A stretch of DNA of 15,902 bases from an uncultured Bacteroides sp. (GCA_902492205.1 CABUKU010000043.1:1-15902), one strand, 5' to 3'; shown: positions 8,200 through 15,247, counted from the first letter of the stretch. The notes: a model not told the origin generated them from the letters alone. A program made the numbers and translations.

Positions 8200-8613
8200 T
8201 CAGCTCCGGTCTGCCGGATTAGGTTCGTTGAACTTAACGGAAATCTTCGAAAAGGTCCGGGCTAAATTCATAGCAAAAGAAGCCGACCGCTGGTAAGTGA
8301 GTTTATACACTTCTCCGCCCAACACAGGAACTTTCACTTCAACTTTACCCTTAGCCAGTTCCGCCTGAAAGGCTTTATACTTAGCCATGTAATCGGCCGG
8401 GGAATTGCCTTCAAGGGTAAAAGTCAGCGTAACGTCCCTTTCATCCATTTTCAGATTATTGTAAATCACCTGTTTACCGTGTTGAGCCCGGCTTTTGTTT
8501 TCAATAAGCTCTTTCAAGGGAGCAGGGGCAAAAATCGAATCTATAAAATCATCTCCCATCTTGACGCCCCACATCTGACAGGCGTCTTTGCCATTAATTA
8601 TCAAATCACTCAT
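8200..8613 (-). CDS. distal tail (Dit-like) protein, DUF6046-like
   Basis: This 137-residue protein sits between the tape measure and the hub/fibre gene, the standard position of the distal tail protein that joins tail tube to tail tip. The sequence is beta-rich and soluble. It begins MSDLIINGKDACQMWGVKMG, followed by a central block (HGKQVIYNNLKMDERDVTLTF) and a late strand set (KVEVKVPVLGGEVYKLTY, then KISVKFNEPNP). This resembles Dit N-terminal domains, and I associate the family with DUF6046 of Bacteroidales phages; that name is from memory. The ATG at 8613 overlaps the tape measure stop (ATGA, 8613-8610), which indicates translational coupling. Its stop is TGA at 8202-8200. Family placement is good; the exact ring function is inferred from gene order. 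Confidence 0.85.
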   Translation of the reverse strand: MSDLIINGKDACQMWGVKMGDDFIDSIFAPAPLKELIENKSRAQHGKQVIYNNLKMDERDVTLTFTLEGNSPADYMAKYKAFQAELAKGKVEVKVPVLGGEVYKLTYQRSASFAMNLARTFSKISVKFNEPNPADRS

Positions 8614-11135
8614 AGTTTACTTGTATTTTGTTTCACAATAGCAATATCGGCAGCCATTTCCTTGATTGGCTTTATAATTGCGCCCGTATTCTCACGGATG
8701 CCCTGTAACTCTAAAAAAGAATTGACCTGTATAGTCCTTATCTCATCGGCTATGCCTCTTGTTTCGGAGTTTACCATAAGTATTTCATCGGCTTTTGCCC
8801 CCACAATACCCAAAACATCGGTTTGCTGAATACTTTGCGCCTTTATCTCTTCCCCTGCTATCTGAAGAGCACTGAAACGTCCGTCAAGTTGGTCCGCCGT
8901 ATCTTGCGACATGCTTTCAAAGCTTTTTTTTGTGGCTTCCTGAGATGTAGTATTATTGGACTCCCAGCCAAACACAGCCGAAAGATTTTCTCTTTCGGCA
9001 AGCATAGCATCGGCTATATCTTTTTGTTGTTGTCGCAGAGCAGTTACTTCATCTGGTGTAAAGACATTATCATTATTTCCATATTCCACCCAGTTTTTAT
9101 AAAGAGAATCAATCTGTGTCTTAAACTTATCGGCTACTATTGAAGCCATAATTGATTTACGTAGTTGATCTTCGAAATTATTAGTGAAGTCTTCTGCCGA
9201 AGTTTCCATATTAGAAAGCTGGTCTATGAAGCTATTATAGAAACCCTCAAACGAAGTCCCCGTTATCGCTTCACTAAGCGCCTCCTTTACTTCTATAGTC
9301 TCATCTTTATAATCGATGATAGACTCAAGATTTGTACGGATATGTTCGTCAATCGCTGCCCATGCTCCGGGCATCTTTGACATGATAGTATATAAATCTT
9401 CTACGCCCAAATTCACCAAATCACTGACTGAATTTATATCTTTTTCCACCAACTGGCTCATCTTTGTAAAGTTATCAACTCCTACATTTTTATTGGAATG
9501 CCAACCTGCATCCTTTTTTGAACCATCCTTATAATTAATACCAGCAGCAGCAAGGTCACGATAATTTTGTAACTTCTTCTCTAAAGTATCCATAGCATCG
9601 GTTGCCGCCTGTATAGCTTCAAACCCTGTACCGAACGTTATTTTATCTTTACTCTTACTTATTATCTTATCATAAATTCCATTGATAATTTCGAGTTGCT
9701 CTTTCAGGTCTTCATATATTTCCTTACCTTCAGTATCCTTAAACAGGCTAGCTATCTTCATAGCAATCTGAATGGCCGCACTGATAACGGCAAGAATCAC
9801 AGACGCTTTTTCCACGGTGCTCACGGCAGCGGTCGATGTATCGGCAGCAGTCTTCACACCGCTCATTGCCGTCATTGCAAAAGTACCTATATCACCAATC
9901 AAGGAAATTATCTCTCCGGCAGGTCCGCCGATTGCTTTACCCAACCCATTTATCGAGTTGAACAGCTCGTCCATCACCTCCTTGGTCTTCTTCTCGGCTT
10001 TTTGTACCTCTTCACTTTTCTGGGCTGTGTTTTCCTTTGCTTTATTGTATTCATCGGTCTTCTGCTTCACATTGGCCAGGGCTTGGGCTTCGGTCATATG
10101 AGATTTCACATACTCTATCTTGCCGGTTTCCTTATTATAATTGGTGGAAACAGTCTCTACTGCAATGTTATTATGCACCAAAGCTGCCTGTTGCTTTGCC
10201 TGACCGAGATTGTCGAATGCCTTGTCTTCGTCTTTTTTCGCTTCCGCCAGCTCTTTCTTCCGGTTAACCAATTCCTGAAAAGGGTTGCGTCTGCTCAATT
10301 CATCCATTACGGACTGAACAGCGGCAGTGTATTCTTTCAAACTTTCGGGTGAAAAGGCATTATCGGATTCTCTTCCAATTTTTTGTAATTGGGACAACAG
10401 CGAATCCAAAGTCTCCTTTGAGGTAGCCTTAAGATTCCGGAAAGCCTCGACATACTCGGGAGACTGTTTCATCTGTACATAGTCCATCTCCATCAACTCG
10501 CTGCCCTTTTGCTTGGTGGCAACAGCAGTGGCAAGGTCTATCCTTTTCACTTTCTCGGTGTCTCCTGCCTTCTGTGCTTCCTCTCTAGCAACTCGCAGTT
10601 CGGCAAGGTCGTTGTTGAATTTCTTCTCAAGGTCAATGCGTTTTTGTGTATAATCCGCATATTTGTCAAGCAGCAGTTCTTGTTTATTGGCTTTTTCTTT
10701 TTCCAATTTGTTAAGGTCGGTTATCTCTGCTTCGTTCGTTTCCACCGGTGCAGAAGGAGGAATAACATCGGAGGCAGGCTTTGGATTCTGTTGTTTTTTT
10801 TCCGGCTTCACCTCTTTTTTCCCGGATATTTCCTTTTTCTTATCTTCCTTAGTCTTTATACCCGCATCGTCAAGCACCTTTTTGGTGGCAGCGTTTGCAC
10901 GTACAATCACAGCAGCAAGGCGCGCGGTTACTTTCTCAACTTCGAGGTTTGCATCCGACAAGTCGAACATTTCTGCCGCTTCCGCCTCTGCCAACATTTT
11001 CAACTGACTCTGATAGTAAGCATCATATTCGTCCTTCAAGTTGAGGTCAATCCTTTTCAAATCGGAATGCCGGTACTGTCCGCCGTTCTTTATCACTTCC
11101 AGATAGGCCGTTGCGTTTTCGGGTGAGTTCACCAC
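8610..11135 (-). CDS. tape measure protein, C-terminal part (after in-frame stop)
   Basis: These 841 codons from GTG 11135 are in the same frame as the upstream fragment and separated from it only by TAA 11144-11142 and two sense codons. They are therefore the rest of one tape measure gene. Residues about 90-390 are Lys/Glu-rich coiled coil. About 390-470 is a Gly/Ala-rich hydrophobic block (GGPAGEIISLIGDIGTFAMT, then ASVILAVISAAIQIAMKIAS). The remainder is mixed helical with an Asn/Ser-rich stretch, ending in KQNTSKL. Tape measure proteins fill the tail lumen and set tail length. No ATG or clear ribosome site precedes GTG GTG, so separate translation would need reinitiation after the stop, 6 bases away. 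The alternatives are a dead gene or low-level readthrough. Confidence 0.85.
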   Translation of the reverse strand: MVNSPENATAYLEVIKNGGQYRHSDLKRIDLNLKDEYDAYYQSQLKMLAEAEAAEMFDLSDANLEVEKVTARLAAVIVRANAATKKVLDDAGIKTKEDKKKEISGKKEVKPEKKQQNPKPASDVIPPSAPVETNEAEITDLNKLEKEKANKQELLLDKYADYTQKRIDLEKKFNNDLAELRVAREEAQKAGDTEKVKRIDLATAVATKQKGSELMEMDYVQMKQSPEYVEAFRNLKATSKETLDSLLSQLQKIGRESDNAFSPESLKEYTAAVQSVMDELSRRNPFQELVNRKKELAEAKKDEDKAFDNLGQAKQQAALVHNNIAVETVSTNYNKETGKIEYVKSHMTEAQALANVKQKTDEYNKAKENTAQKSEEVQKAEKKTKEVMDELFNSINGLGKAIGGPAGEIISLIGDIGTFAMTAMSGVKTAADTSTAAVSTVEKASVILAVISAAIQIAMKIASLFKDTEGKEIYEDLKEQLEIINGIYDKIISKSKDKITFGTGFEAIQAATDAMDTLEKKLQNYRDLAAAGINYKDGSKKDAGWHSNKNVGVDNFTKMSQLVEKDINSVSDLVNLGVEDLYTIMSKMPGAWAAIDEHIRTNLESIIDYKDETIEVKEALSEAITGTSFEGFYNSFIDQLSNMETSAEDFTNNFEDQLRKSIMASIVADKFKTQIDSLYKNWVEYGNNDNVFTPDEVTALRQQQKDIADAMLAERENLSAVFGWESNNTTSQEATKKSFESMSQDTADQLDGRFSALQIAGEEIKAQSIQQTDVLGIVGAKADEILMVNSETRGIADEIRTIQVNSFLELQGIRENTGAIIKPIKEMAADIAIVKQNTSKL

Positions 11136-11141
11136 TTTCTT

Positions 11142-12170
11142 TTATGCCAACAGTTTCTTCATATACTCATTGGTAATTTGTGCAGCATCGGACTTTGTCT
11201 GCTCATTGCCGCCTTTCTTGATGAACTCCTCCTTCTCCATCAAGTTACCCATGATTTTTTTATACTCCGCCTCCATCTGTGAGGTGGCTGCGGCAGCTAT
11301 CGCCCTGTTTTTGAGCGAAGTGGCAAAAGCAGCTTCATTCCGCACAAAAAGGTTCTCGGCTTCGGTCACACTGGTTACAGACAAGCCGAGTTTATCAAAT
11401 TCCGCTTGGTTATTCTTGACAAATTCCTGCTGTTTATCCATGTTTCCACCCAAGGACTTATACTCCTCCTGCAATTTTTTATAGGAGGCAAGCTGTGGAG
11501 CAACCGACTCGGCCGCCTGCTTCCTTACCCTGCTTTCCTCCTCAAGCAACATCTTTTGCGCCTGCTGTTTTTCTTCCAGTTCGTTGGATTTGCTCACCCA
11601 TGCACTGATGCCTGCCACTATCCCTGTGATAGCCGCCGAAATGCCTAAAGTCAATGCTCCATAGAGAACATTCACGGCTATGCTTGCACCAGTGGCAGAC
11701 AACCCCATGCCCACGAATGCCGCAGTAAGCGAGTTGGTCATGCCGGTAAGGAAAAGCTTTGCCTGCGCCAATACCGTTATGCGCATGGCAGAGGTTTCGC
11801 TTGCCAAAGCCATGAGGCGCTGCGCGCTTGCCGTTACCGACAAAGCCAGTTGCAACTTGTCTTGCAGCTTCACCAACTCGTCTGTCTTTTGGTTGAATAT
11901 GTTCATCACGTCTATGCCCACCGTCAAGGCATCCGAAGTACCTCCCAAAGCCGTGTTCACAGTGTTGAATCCCGAAGCCGTCTCCAACTCCTCCTGCATG
12001 GCCGATGCCCTTGCATACTCCTGTTTAGCTCTGGCATAAGCCTGCCCGGAAACCTCGTTGGCAGGTTCGAAACCGTCCATCCGGGCAGACAAGGTTTGCA
12101 ATTCCTCCTTGTTGCTGTTCAGCGAAGAATGCAAGCCCTGTATGTTATCACTCAAAGATTTTTTTGCCAT
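11142..12170 (-). CDS. tape measure protein, N-terminal part, ended by in-frame TAA
   Basis: These are 342 residues from ATG 12170, preceded by a weak AGGA. Residues 1-60 are a charged helix (MAKKSLSDNIQGLHSSLNSN), and residues about 60-130 continue as coiled coil. About 135-195 is a long hydrophobic segment rich in Ala, Gly, Leu and Thr (AAFVGMGLSATGASIAVNVL, then GALTLGISAAITGIVAGIS), as in tape measure proteins that later enter the host membrane. About 200-340 is Gln/Glu/Lys-rich coiled coil ending at KKLLA. It directly follows the G/GT chaperone genes, as tape measure genes do. The joined gene would encode about 1186 codons, a normal siphophage size and roughly a 180 nm tail at 0.15 nm per residue. 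Alone, this fragment is too short for an ordinary tail. Confidence 0.88.
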   Translation of the reverse strand: MAKKSLSDNIQGLHSSLNSNKEELQTLSARMDGFEPANEVSGQAYARAKQEYARASAMQEELETASGFNTVNTALGGTSDALTVGIDVMNIFNQKTDELVKLQDKLQLALSVTASAQRLMALASETSAMRITVLAQAKLFLTGMTNSLTAAFVGMGLSATGASIAVNVLYGALTLGISAAITGIVAGISAWVSKSNELEEKQQAQKMLLEEESRVRKQAAESVAPQLASYKKLQEEYKSLGGNMDKQQEFVKNNQAEFDKLGLSVTSVTEAENLFVRNEAAFATSLKNRAIAAAATSQMEAEYKKIMGNLMEKEEFIKKGGNEQTKSDAAQITNEYMKKLLA

Positions 12171-12286
12171 ATATCCTGATATTTTAATTGTTATTCTTTA
12201 CTTTCTCCAACCCGATAAAATTACAATATCCTTCACTCATGGAGACAATAGTGTGGGGCGAAAGCTCCACAATGAGGCGTTTGTGT

Positions 12287-12894
12287 TCACTTGCGTCTGC
12301 GTCGCTGCGCCATTTCCCTGCCCGAACCCTGTTTCACAAGCTCGCCATAGACCACATGCAGTTTGTCTCTCTGCATCAATGCCAGATTGCGGTAAGGAAT
12401 AACCTCGGTGGCTTCGCGGTATGTGAGGTGCAAACTCTCCATGAAAGAAGCTACCTGCCCGGCAATGGTCTGGTTTCCTGCTACTTCTGTGTTGCCGCTA
12501 TCTTTACTATGTTCTTCAGATAAGCGGCACAGGCGAAAAAATCGTTGCCCCCGATGAGCGAAACCGCCACTTCGGCAGCCGCGTGAAGCTCTGCCAATGT
12601 TGCCGAGCGAAGCACCGCACGCATCCGGCGGGTTTTCCAGTGGTGGAAACGGACATCGCCCACCATCAGTTCGGCAAGCCCGCGGATGATATGGGGCATG
12701 TTTCCGGGCACTTCGGCTATCACGCTCAAACGGGTGTACTCGCCATCCATGCCTATCTTGGCAAAACTCCGTATGGCACGGCAAATTACTTTTATGGTTG
12801 GAGGATAAACGGGATAACTCCCGCCCCCAATCGAAATACTTGTGGAATCCATTCCAAGCAAACTTTCTGCTATCAGTCTTGCTGCTTCATTCAT
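12287..12894 (-). CDS. tail assembly chaperone, long frameshifted form (GT-like)
   Basis: A -1 slip at T TTT TTC (12541-12535) moves the ribosome from the G frame to one that stops at TGA 12289-12287, giving 120 + 82 = 202 residues. The added tail begins RLCRLSEEHSKDSGNTE and contains QTIAGQVASFMESLHLTYRE, then VIPYRNLALMQRDKLH, and ends basic (GREMAQRRRRK). The order short G, frameshifted GT, tape measure is a conserved tail-assembly arrangement known from lambda and many siphophages. The long form recruits tube subunits to the chaperone-coated tape measure. The added region is only open in this frame, and its upstream extension beyond the slip site overlaps G in an unlikely composition, so a separate gene is improbable. 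Confidence 0.85.
12481..12894 (-). CDS. tail assembly chaperone, short form (G-like)
   Basis: This 137-residue soluble helical protein starts at ATG 12894 and stops with TAG at 12483-12481. It lies between the tail tube gene and the tape measure gene. The N-terminus MNEAARLIAESLLGMDSTSI is followed by the short motif GGGSYPVYPPT and then helices (VICRAIRSFAKIGM, and MPHIIRGLAELMVGDV). The C-terminus after the slip site is FFACAAYLKNIVKIAATQK. The position, the size and the internal -1 frameshift fit the gpG-type chaperone that coats the tape measure protein during tail assembly and is absent from the finished tail. Sequence resemblance alone would not identify it; context and the frameshift do. 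Confidence 0.85.
   Translation of the reverse strand: MNEAARLIAESLLGMDSTSISIGGGSYPVYPPTIKVICRAIRSFAKIGMDGEYTRLSVIAEVPGNMPHIIRGLAELMVGDVRFHHWKTRRMRAVLRSATLAELHAAAEVAVSLIGGNDFFACAAYLKNIVKIAATQK
12494..12541 (-). promoter_or_regulatory. -1 programmed ribosomal frameshift signal (slippery heptamer plus stem-loop)
   Basis: The in-frame heptamer T TTT TTC lies at 12541-12535 (codons GAT TTT TTC). After a 6-base spacer a stem follows: GCCGCTTATCT (12528-12518) pairs with AGATAGCGGC (12503-12494), with one bulged T and a 14-base loop. X XXY YYZ plus a stem 5-9 bases downstream is the standard -1 frameshift design, and it leads exactly into the open frame of the long chaperone. Confidence 0.85.
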
Positions 12895-12918
12895 ATTTTT
12901 CAGTCTTTACAGTCAATT

Positions 12919-12949
12919 AAAAAGGGTGGGCAATTACGCTCACCCTTTT
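12919..12949 (-). terminator. intrinsic terminator-like hairpin after the tail tube gene
   Basis: On the minus strand AAAAGGGTGAGC and GCCCACCCTTTT form a stem with one A-C mismatch around the 6-base loop GTAATT, followed by T residues. It lies 33 bases after the tail tube stop. It would let the abundant tube protein be made in excess of the later tail genes by partial termination. A-tracts on both sides mean it could also work on the plus strand. Confidence 0.7.
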
Positions 12950-12981
12950 GGTGTTACATCTCAACAGCCTTTTTCTCCCGG

Positions 12982-13542
12982 TTATGCAACTGTTACTTCT
13001 GCATCATCAAACCAGTATTCGGGGCTGACACCTGCCATTGTCGGTTCCAAAGCCATAGCAGACACAGTCAGACCGATAGCCTTGTCGGTGTTTGCCTCAC
13101 GTGCCGAAATAGCCGCATTGGGGAATACACACCATTGGTCATCGTTGGTTTGGAAAACCAGGCACTTCTTTTGGTCAATAACGCCCGAAGCACGTTTCCA
13201 GCCCACAATCTTCTTGTTCTCGCCTTCTCCGCTTTCAATGATTTCACCCCCCATCAAGTCCGCCTTAGTCTGATAGTCATACTGCCCCACTGTGAAAGTA
13301 GCTTTAATGTCGCCCATCACTGTGTCCTGACGGTAGTTTTGTCCGGTCAACTGATTTTTGTAGCTTGTCACACTTGCTTCGGCTTCCTCCAATGACCATG
13401 TTTCACCATGCACGTTCGAGATTTCATGTTTAGCCGTAACTGCTGCATCAATGATTGACTTCAAAGCTGCCCCTGTGAGGTTGGCGGTTACTACATCGTT
13501 TGCTGCATACAAAATTCTCTTAATTCCTACTGCTGTAATCAT
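12982..13542 (-). CDS. major tail tube protein
   Basis: This 186-residue soluble protein is moderately acidic and beta-rich, and starts at ATG 13542. Early residues are MITAVGIKRILYAANDVVTA, then NLTGAALKSII. Strands follow in the middle (DIKATFTVGQYDYQTKAD), with a Gly/Glu loop (GGEIIESGEGENKKIVGW) and a late segment (QKKCLVFQTNDDQWCVFP). It ends SPEYWFDDAEVTVA. Size, composition and place immediately before the G/GT chaperones and tape measure match a siphophage tail tube protein. The terminator-like hairpin just after it fits a gene expressed in excess. Stop codon is TAA. The assignment rests mainly on gene order and fold-like features; I see no sheath gene, so the tail would be non-contractile. 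Confidence 0.82.
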   Translation of the reverse strand: MITAVGIKRILYAANDVVTANLTGAALKSIIDAAVTAKHEISNVHGETWSLEEAEASVTSYKNQLTGQNYRQDTVMGDIKATFTVGQYDYQTKADLMGGEIIESGEGENKKIVGWKRASGVIDQKKCLVFQTNDDQWCVFPNAAISAREANTDKAIGLTVSAMALEPTMAGVSPEYWFDDAEVTVA

Positions 13543-13581
13543 TTCTCTAAAAATTTAAGTTTTCAAATAAAATATAATAAT

Positions 13582-14037
13582 TCACATAACACCATCCATG
13601 ACATAGGCAGGATCGGCTGCCCGCTGTCCTGTCAGGCGTTTAAGTATTTCGGTGTAAATATACTCTATGTCTGCACGAAAAGCCTTATCGTAGCGGTGCA
13701 GAAAGACCACCGTATCTATGTTGTGGGAAATGAAGGTTATATCCCTCAAATTGATGGCTGCGGCTATCTTGTCACGCAGTCCCACAGGCATGCGGTCGCC
13801 CGCCAGCACAGCGGGTGCAAAGAGATAGAGGACGATGAAAATAAACTCTTTCCGCTGCGTAATCCCATCTGCCGGAGGTGAAAAATCCCTGTTGGCAAGG
13901 ATTTCACGAAACCAGCCATAGATGCGGGGAAGCATTCCCCAATCGGTGATGAAGGGAACTGCCAGCTCTCTTTCACGGCATATAATCTTCTTTTTTTGTT
14001 CTCTGAGAGATTTCAATTCGGTTATTTCTGAAAACAT
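13582..14037 (-). CDS. unknown protein upstream of the tail tube gene
   Basis: This is a 151-residue, mostly helical protein that I do not recognise. The N-terminus is a charged helix (MFSEITELKSLREQKKKIIC), then ERELAVPFITDWGMLPRIYG. A hydrophobic stretch lies at about residues 66-80 (EFIFIVLYLFAPAVLAG), followed by GLRDKIAAAINLRDITFISH and HNIDTVVFLHRYDKAFRADI. It starts 14 bases after the preceding small gene and ends 39 bases before the tail tube gene. In siphophages this slot usually holds a tail terminator or a head-tail joining protein. That role is possible but I cannot support it from motifs. The hydrophobic stretch is probably a buried helix, though membrane association cannot be excluded. 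Confidence 0.72.
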   Translation of the reverse strand: MFSEITELKSLREQKKKIICRERELAVPFITDWGMLPRIYGWFREILANRDFSPPADGITQRKEFIFIVLYLFAPAVLAGDRMPVGLRDKIAAAINLRDITFISHNIDTVVFLHRYDKAFRADIEYIYTEILKRLTGQRAADPAYVMDGVM

Positions 14038-14051
14038 GGCTCACATCTGAT

Positions 14052-14204
14052 TTATTGGGTTCCGCACTCGCCGTTTATCTCCCTGCCCCACATCAGGGCT
14101 TCGTAAATAGCACCGGCATATAAGAAAATCTCTTCGCTCGTTTCGAGGAATTCCACCCTCAGGGCGGCACGTATAGCTTTGCCATACACTTTTTTGTTTC
14201 TCAT
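14052..14204 (-). CDS. small unknown protein (50 residues)
   Basis: A short frame runs from ATG 14204-14202 to TAA 14054-14052. It begins MRNKKVYGKAIRAALRVEFL, then ETSEEIFLYAGAIYEALMWG, and ends REINGECGTQ. A basic first helix is followed by an acidic, amphipathic one. The coding look (GC-rich third positions like its neighbours), the 14-base gap to the next gene and the tight packing support it. There is no Shine-Dalgarno and no recognised family. It could be a small regulator or assembly factor; I cannot say which. Confidence 0.6.
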   Translation of the reverse strand: MRNKKVYGKAIRAALRVEFLETSEEIFLYAGAIYEALMWGREINGECGTQ

Positions 14205-14242
14205 GCTGTATAAGTTTTATTGATTAAAAGCGAAATGAAATC

Positions 14243-14276
14243 TACCGCAAGGTAATCGCCGTGTTACCCTGCGGTA
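14243..14276 (-). other. strong RNA hairpin between first gene and tail genes
   Basis: TACCGCAGGGTAA and TTACCTTGCGGTA pair over 13 positions on the minus strand (one G-U pair) around an 8-base loop. It lies 38 bases upstream of the 50-residue gene. The bases after it (GATTTCATTTCGCTTTT) are only moderately T-rich, so it may act as an attenuator, processing site or transcript end. Confidence 0.6.
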
Positions 14277-14289
14277 AACTGCAAACCTT

Positions 14290-14317
14290 CCCGTAGTAGC
14301 CGGCGCACTACTATGGG
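14290..14317. other. second hairpin behind the first gene
   Basis: CCCGTAGTAG and CTACTATGGG form a 10-position stem with an 8-base loop. On the plus strand it has one G-U pair and is followed by ATGATTTTT, so it looks like a weak terminator in that direction. On the minus strand the same position is a C-A mismatch. It lies about 20 bases after the stop of the DUF6291-like gene. Confidence 0.5.
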
Positions 14318-14336
14318 ATGATTTTTATCTACTGCT

Positions 14337-14978
14337 TCACATTTTCATGCTGTCGGCTCGCATCCCATACTGTTTCTTAGCCCAGTTGAGCACCGTGCGA
14401 TACAGGTTGACGTACTTCCTGCGCAGGTCTTTGCGGTTTTCTATCTGCTCTATCACTTCGGCTATCTGCTGACCGGTGTAGAGCTTTTTAAGTTTCAGGA
14501 ACTCTGCTTCGGTTATCTGCGAGGAGGGGAAGTTTTTAGGGCTGGCGCAGTAGGGGGCTTTCTGTTTTATCCATTCTTTAAACTTTATATAGTCTTGATT
14601 GAGAGAGAGTGAAGAAGCCTCGGCTTCTTTCTTATCTACGTTAGTAGATTCTATCTTAAATACATTCTCATTATCATTGACATTTACATTAGGGGTTTCG
14701 GATACTTCGCCATTATTGACAAGGTGCTTGCGTGGTCTGCCTCCCAAATACCCGAATTCACCGCCTTTTCGCCCTCTTTTGTATCTTCGGTTATTGAGGT
14801 CGATTTGGGGTTTTACCATCGCAAGTATTGCTTGTGCAATCGGGCTTGGTTGTTCAGGCATTTCCCCCTGAATACCATAGAGCACGATAGTGGCTAATAA
14901 ATCGGCCTGCATTTCTTCGGGCAGAACGTTGACCGCATCCATCCACGAAGAATAAAAAACAAAGGAATCTCTTTTCAT
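14337..14978 (-). CDS. DUF6291-like protein, phage replication/accessory type
   Basis: This 213-residue protein starts at ATG 14978. The N-terminal domain (about 1-62) reads MKRDSFVFYSSWMDAVNVLP, then ADLLATIVLYGIQGEMPEQP, then IAQAILAMVKPQIDLNNRRY. This is the pattern I know from DUF6291 proteins of Bacteroidales phages and mobile elements. A basic Gly-rich stretch follows at 66-84 (KRGRKGGEFGYLGGRPRK), with an AT-hook-like GGRPRK that suggests DNA binding. An Asn-rich linker (NVNVNDNENV) leads to a helical C-terminal domain (about 128-205) with EFLKLKKLYTGQQIAEVIEQ. Such proteins resemble replisome organiser or DnaD-like accessory proteins. A replication-type gene at the head of a tail operon is unusual. 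Regulation by the operator-like array upstream is plausible. The family name is from memory. Confidence 0.75.
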   Translation of the reverse strand: MKRDSFVFYSSWMDAVNVLPEEMQADLLATIVLYGIQGEMPEQPSPIAQAILAMVKPQIDLNNRRYKRGRKGGEFGYLGGRPRKHLVNNGEVSETPNVNVNDNENVFKIESTNVDKKEAEASSLSLNQDYIKFKEWIKQKAPYCASPKNFPSSQITEAEFLKLKKLYTGQQIAEVIEQIENRKDLRRKYVNLYRTVLNWAKKQYGMRADSMKM

Positions 14979-15008
14979 AATCTATTCAGTATTTAGTAAT
15001 TATTTCAA

Positions 15009-15022
15009 CCGGAATGTTCCGG
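15009..15022. repeat. perfect palindrome upstream of the first gene
   Basis: CCGGAA and TTCCGG flank a 2-base centre, 31 bases upstream of the DUF6291-like start codon. It could be a protein-binding site or a leader hairpin. It is GC-rich in AT-rich surroundings. Confidence 0.55.
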
Positions 15023-15023
15023 A

Positions 15024-15191
15024 TTATTGTAAGGATTTCAGCGATACGGACACCCGCCCCGCATACTCGCTACAATAAGGATGATTTTCTGTGCTGAATC
15101 CCTGTGTGACTGAGGCTCCGAAAAGTATTCCGACATCTTTGCCGGCTTCCGCTTCCCTCAGTCTTTTTGTGTATGTAAATCTGTCAAAGAG
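15024..15191 (-). pseudogene. coding-like block without a start codon
   Basis: The frame from just after TAG (15194-15192) to TAA (15026-15024) is open for 55 codons. It reads LFDRFTYTKRLREAEAGKDV, then GILFGASVTQGFSTENHPYC, then SEYAGRVSVSLKSLQ. It has no ATG, GTG or TTG at a useful position. Composition is GC-rich and protein-like, unlike its AT-rich flanks, so it may be a gene fragment or a recurrent intergenic element. On the opposite strand the same bases form stems: GACTGAGG (15108-15115) with CCTCAGTC (15156-15163) followed by five T, which resembles a terminator with a long loop. I do not recognise a family with certainty. Confidence 0.4.
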
Positions 15192-15215
15192 CTATTTTTT
15201 TAGTAGATAGGCACT

Positions 15216-15247
15216 ATTGCTTTTCCGGAACTTTACTGTTACCTTTG
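15216..15247 (+). promoter_or_regulatory. Bacteroides-type promoter, rightward
   Basis: ATTG (15216-15219), a 20-base spacer and TACCTTTG (15240-15247) match the Bacteroides sigma-factor consensus (TTTG, 19-21 bases, TAnnTTTG) with one deviation. Transcription would start near 15254 and run right, across the operator-like array. No gene of useful length lies downstream within the window. Confidence 0.6.

Noticed and set aside
9696..10352. 218-codon plus-strand frame and similar ones at 10509-11126
   Set aside because: They are antisense to the coiled-coil part of the tape measure gene. Lys/Glu-rich genes create Phe/Leu-rich open frames on the other strand.
12184..12286. short frame ending MSEGYCNFIGLEKVKNNN between chaperone and tape measure
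   Set aside because: Only 18 codons follow its ATG, and nothing else supports it.
12583..13395. 270-codon plus-strand frame
   Set aside because: It runs antisense across the tail tube gene, a terminator-like hairpin and the chaperone gene. Its Cys/His-rich composition is typical of a shadow frame.
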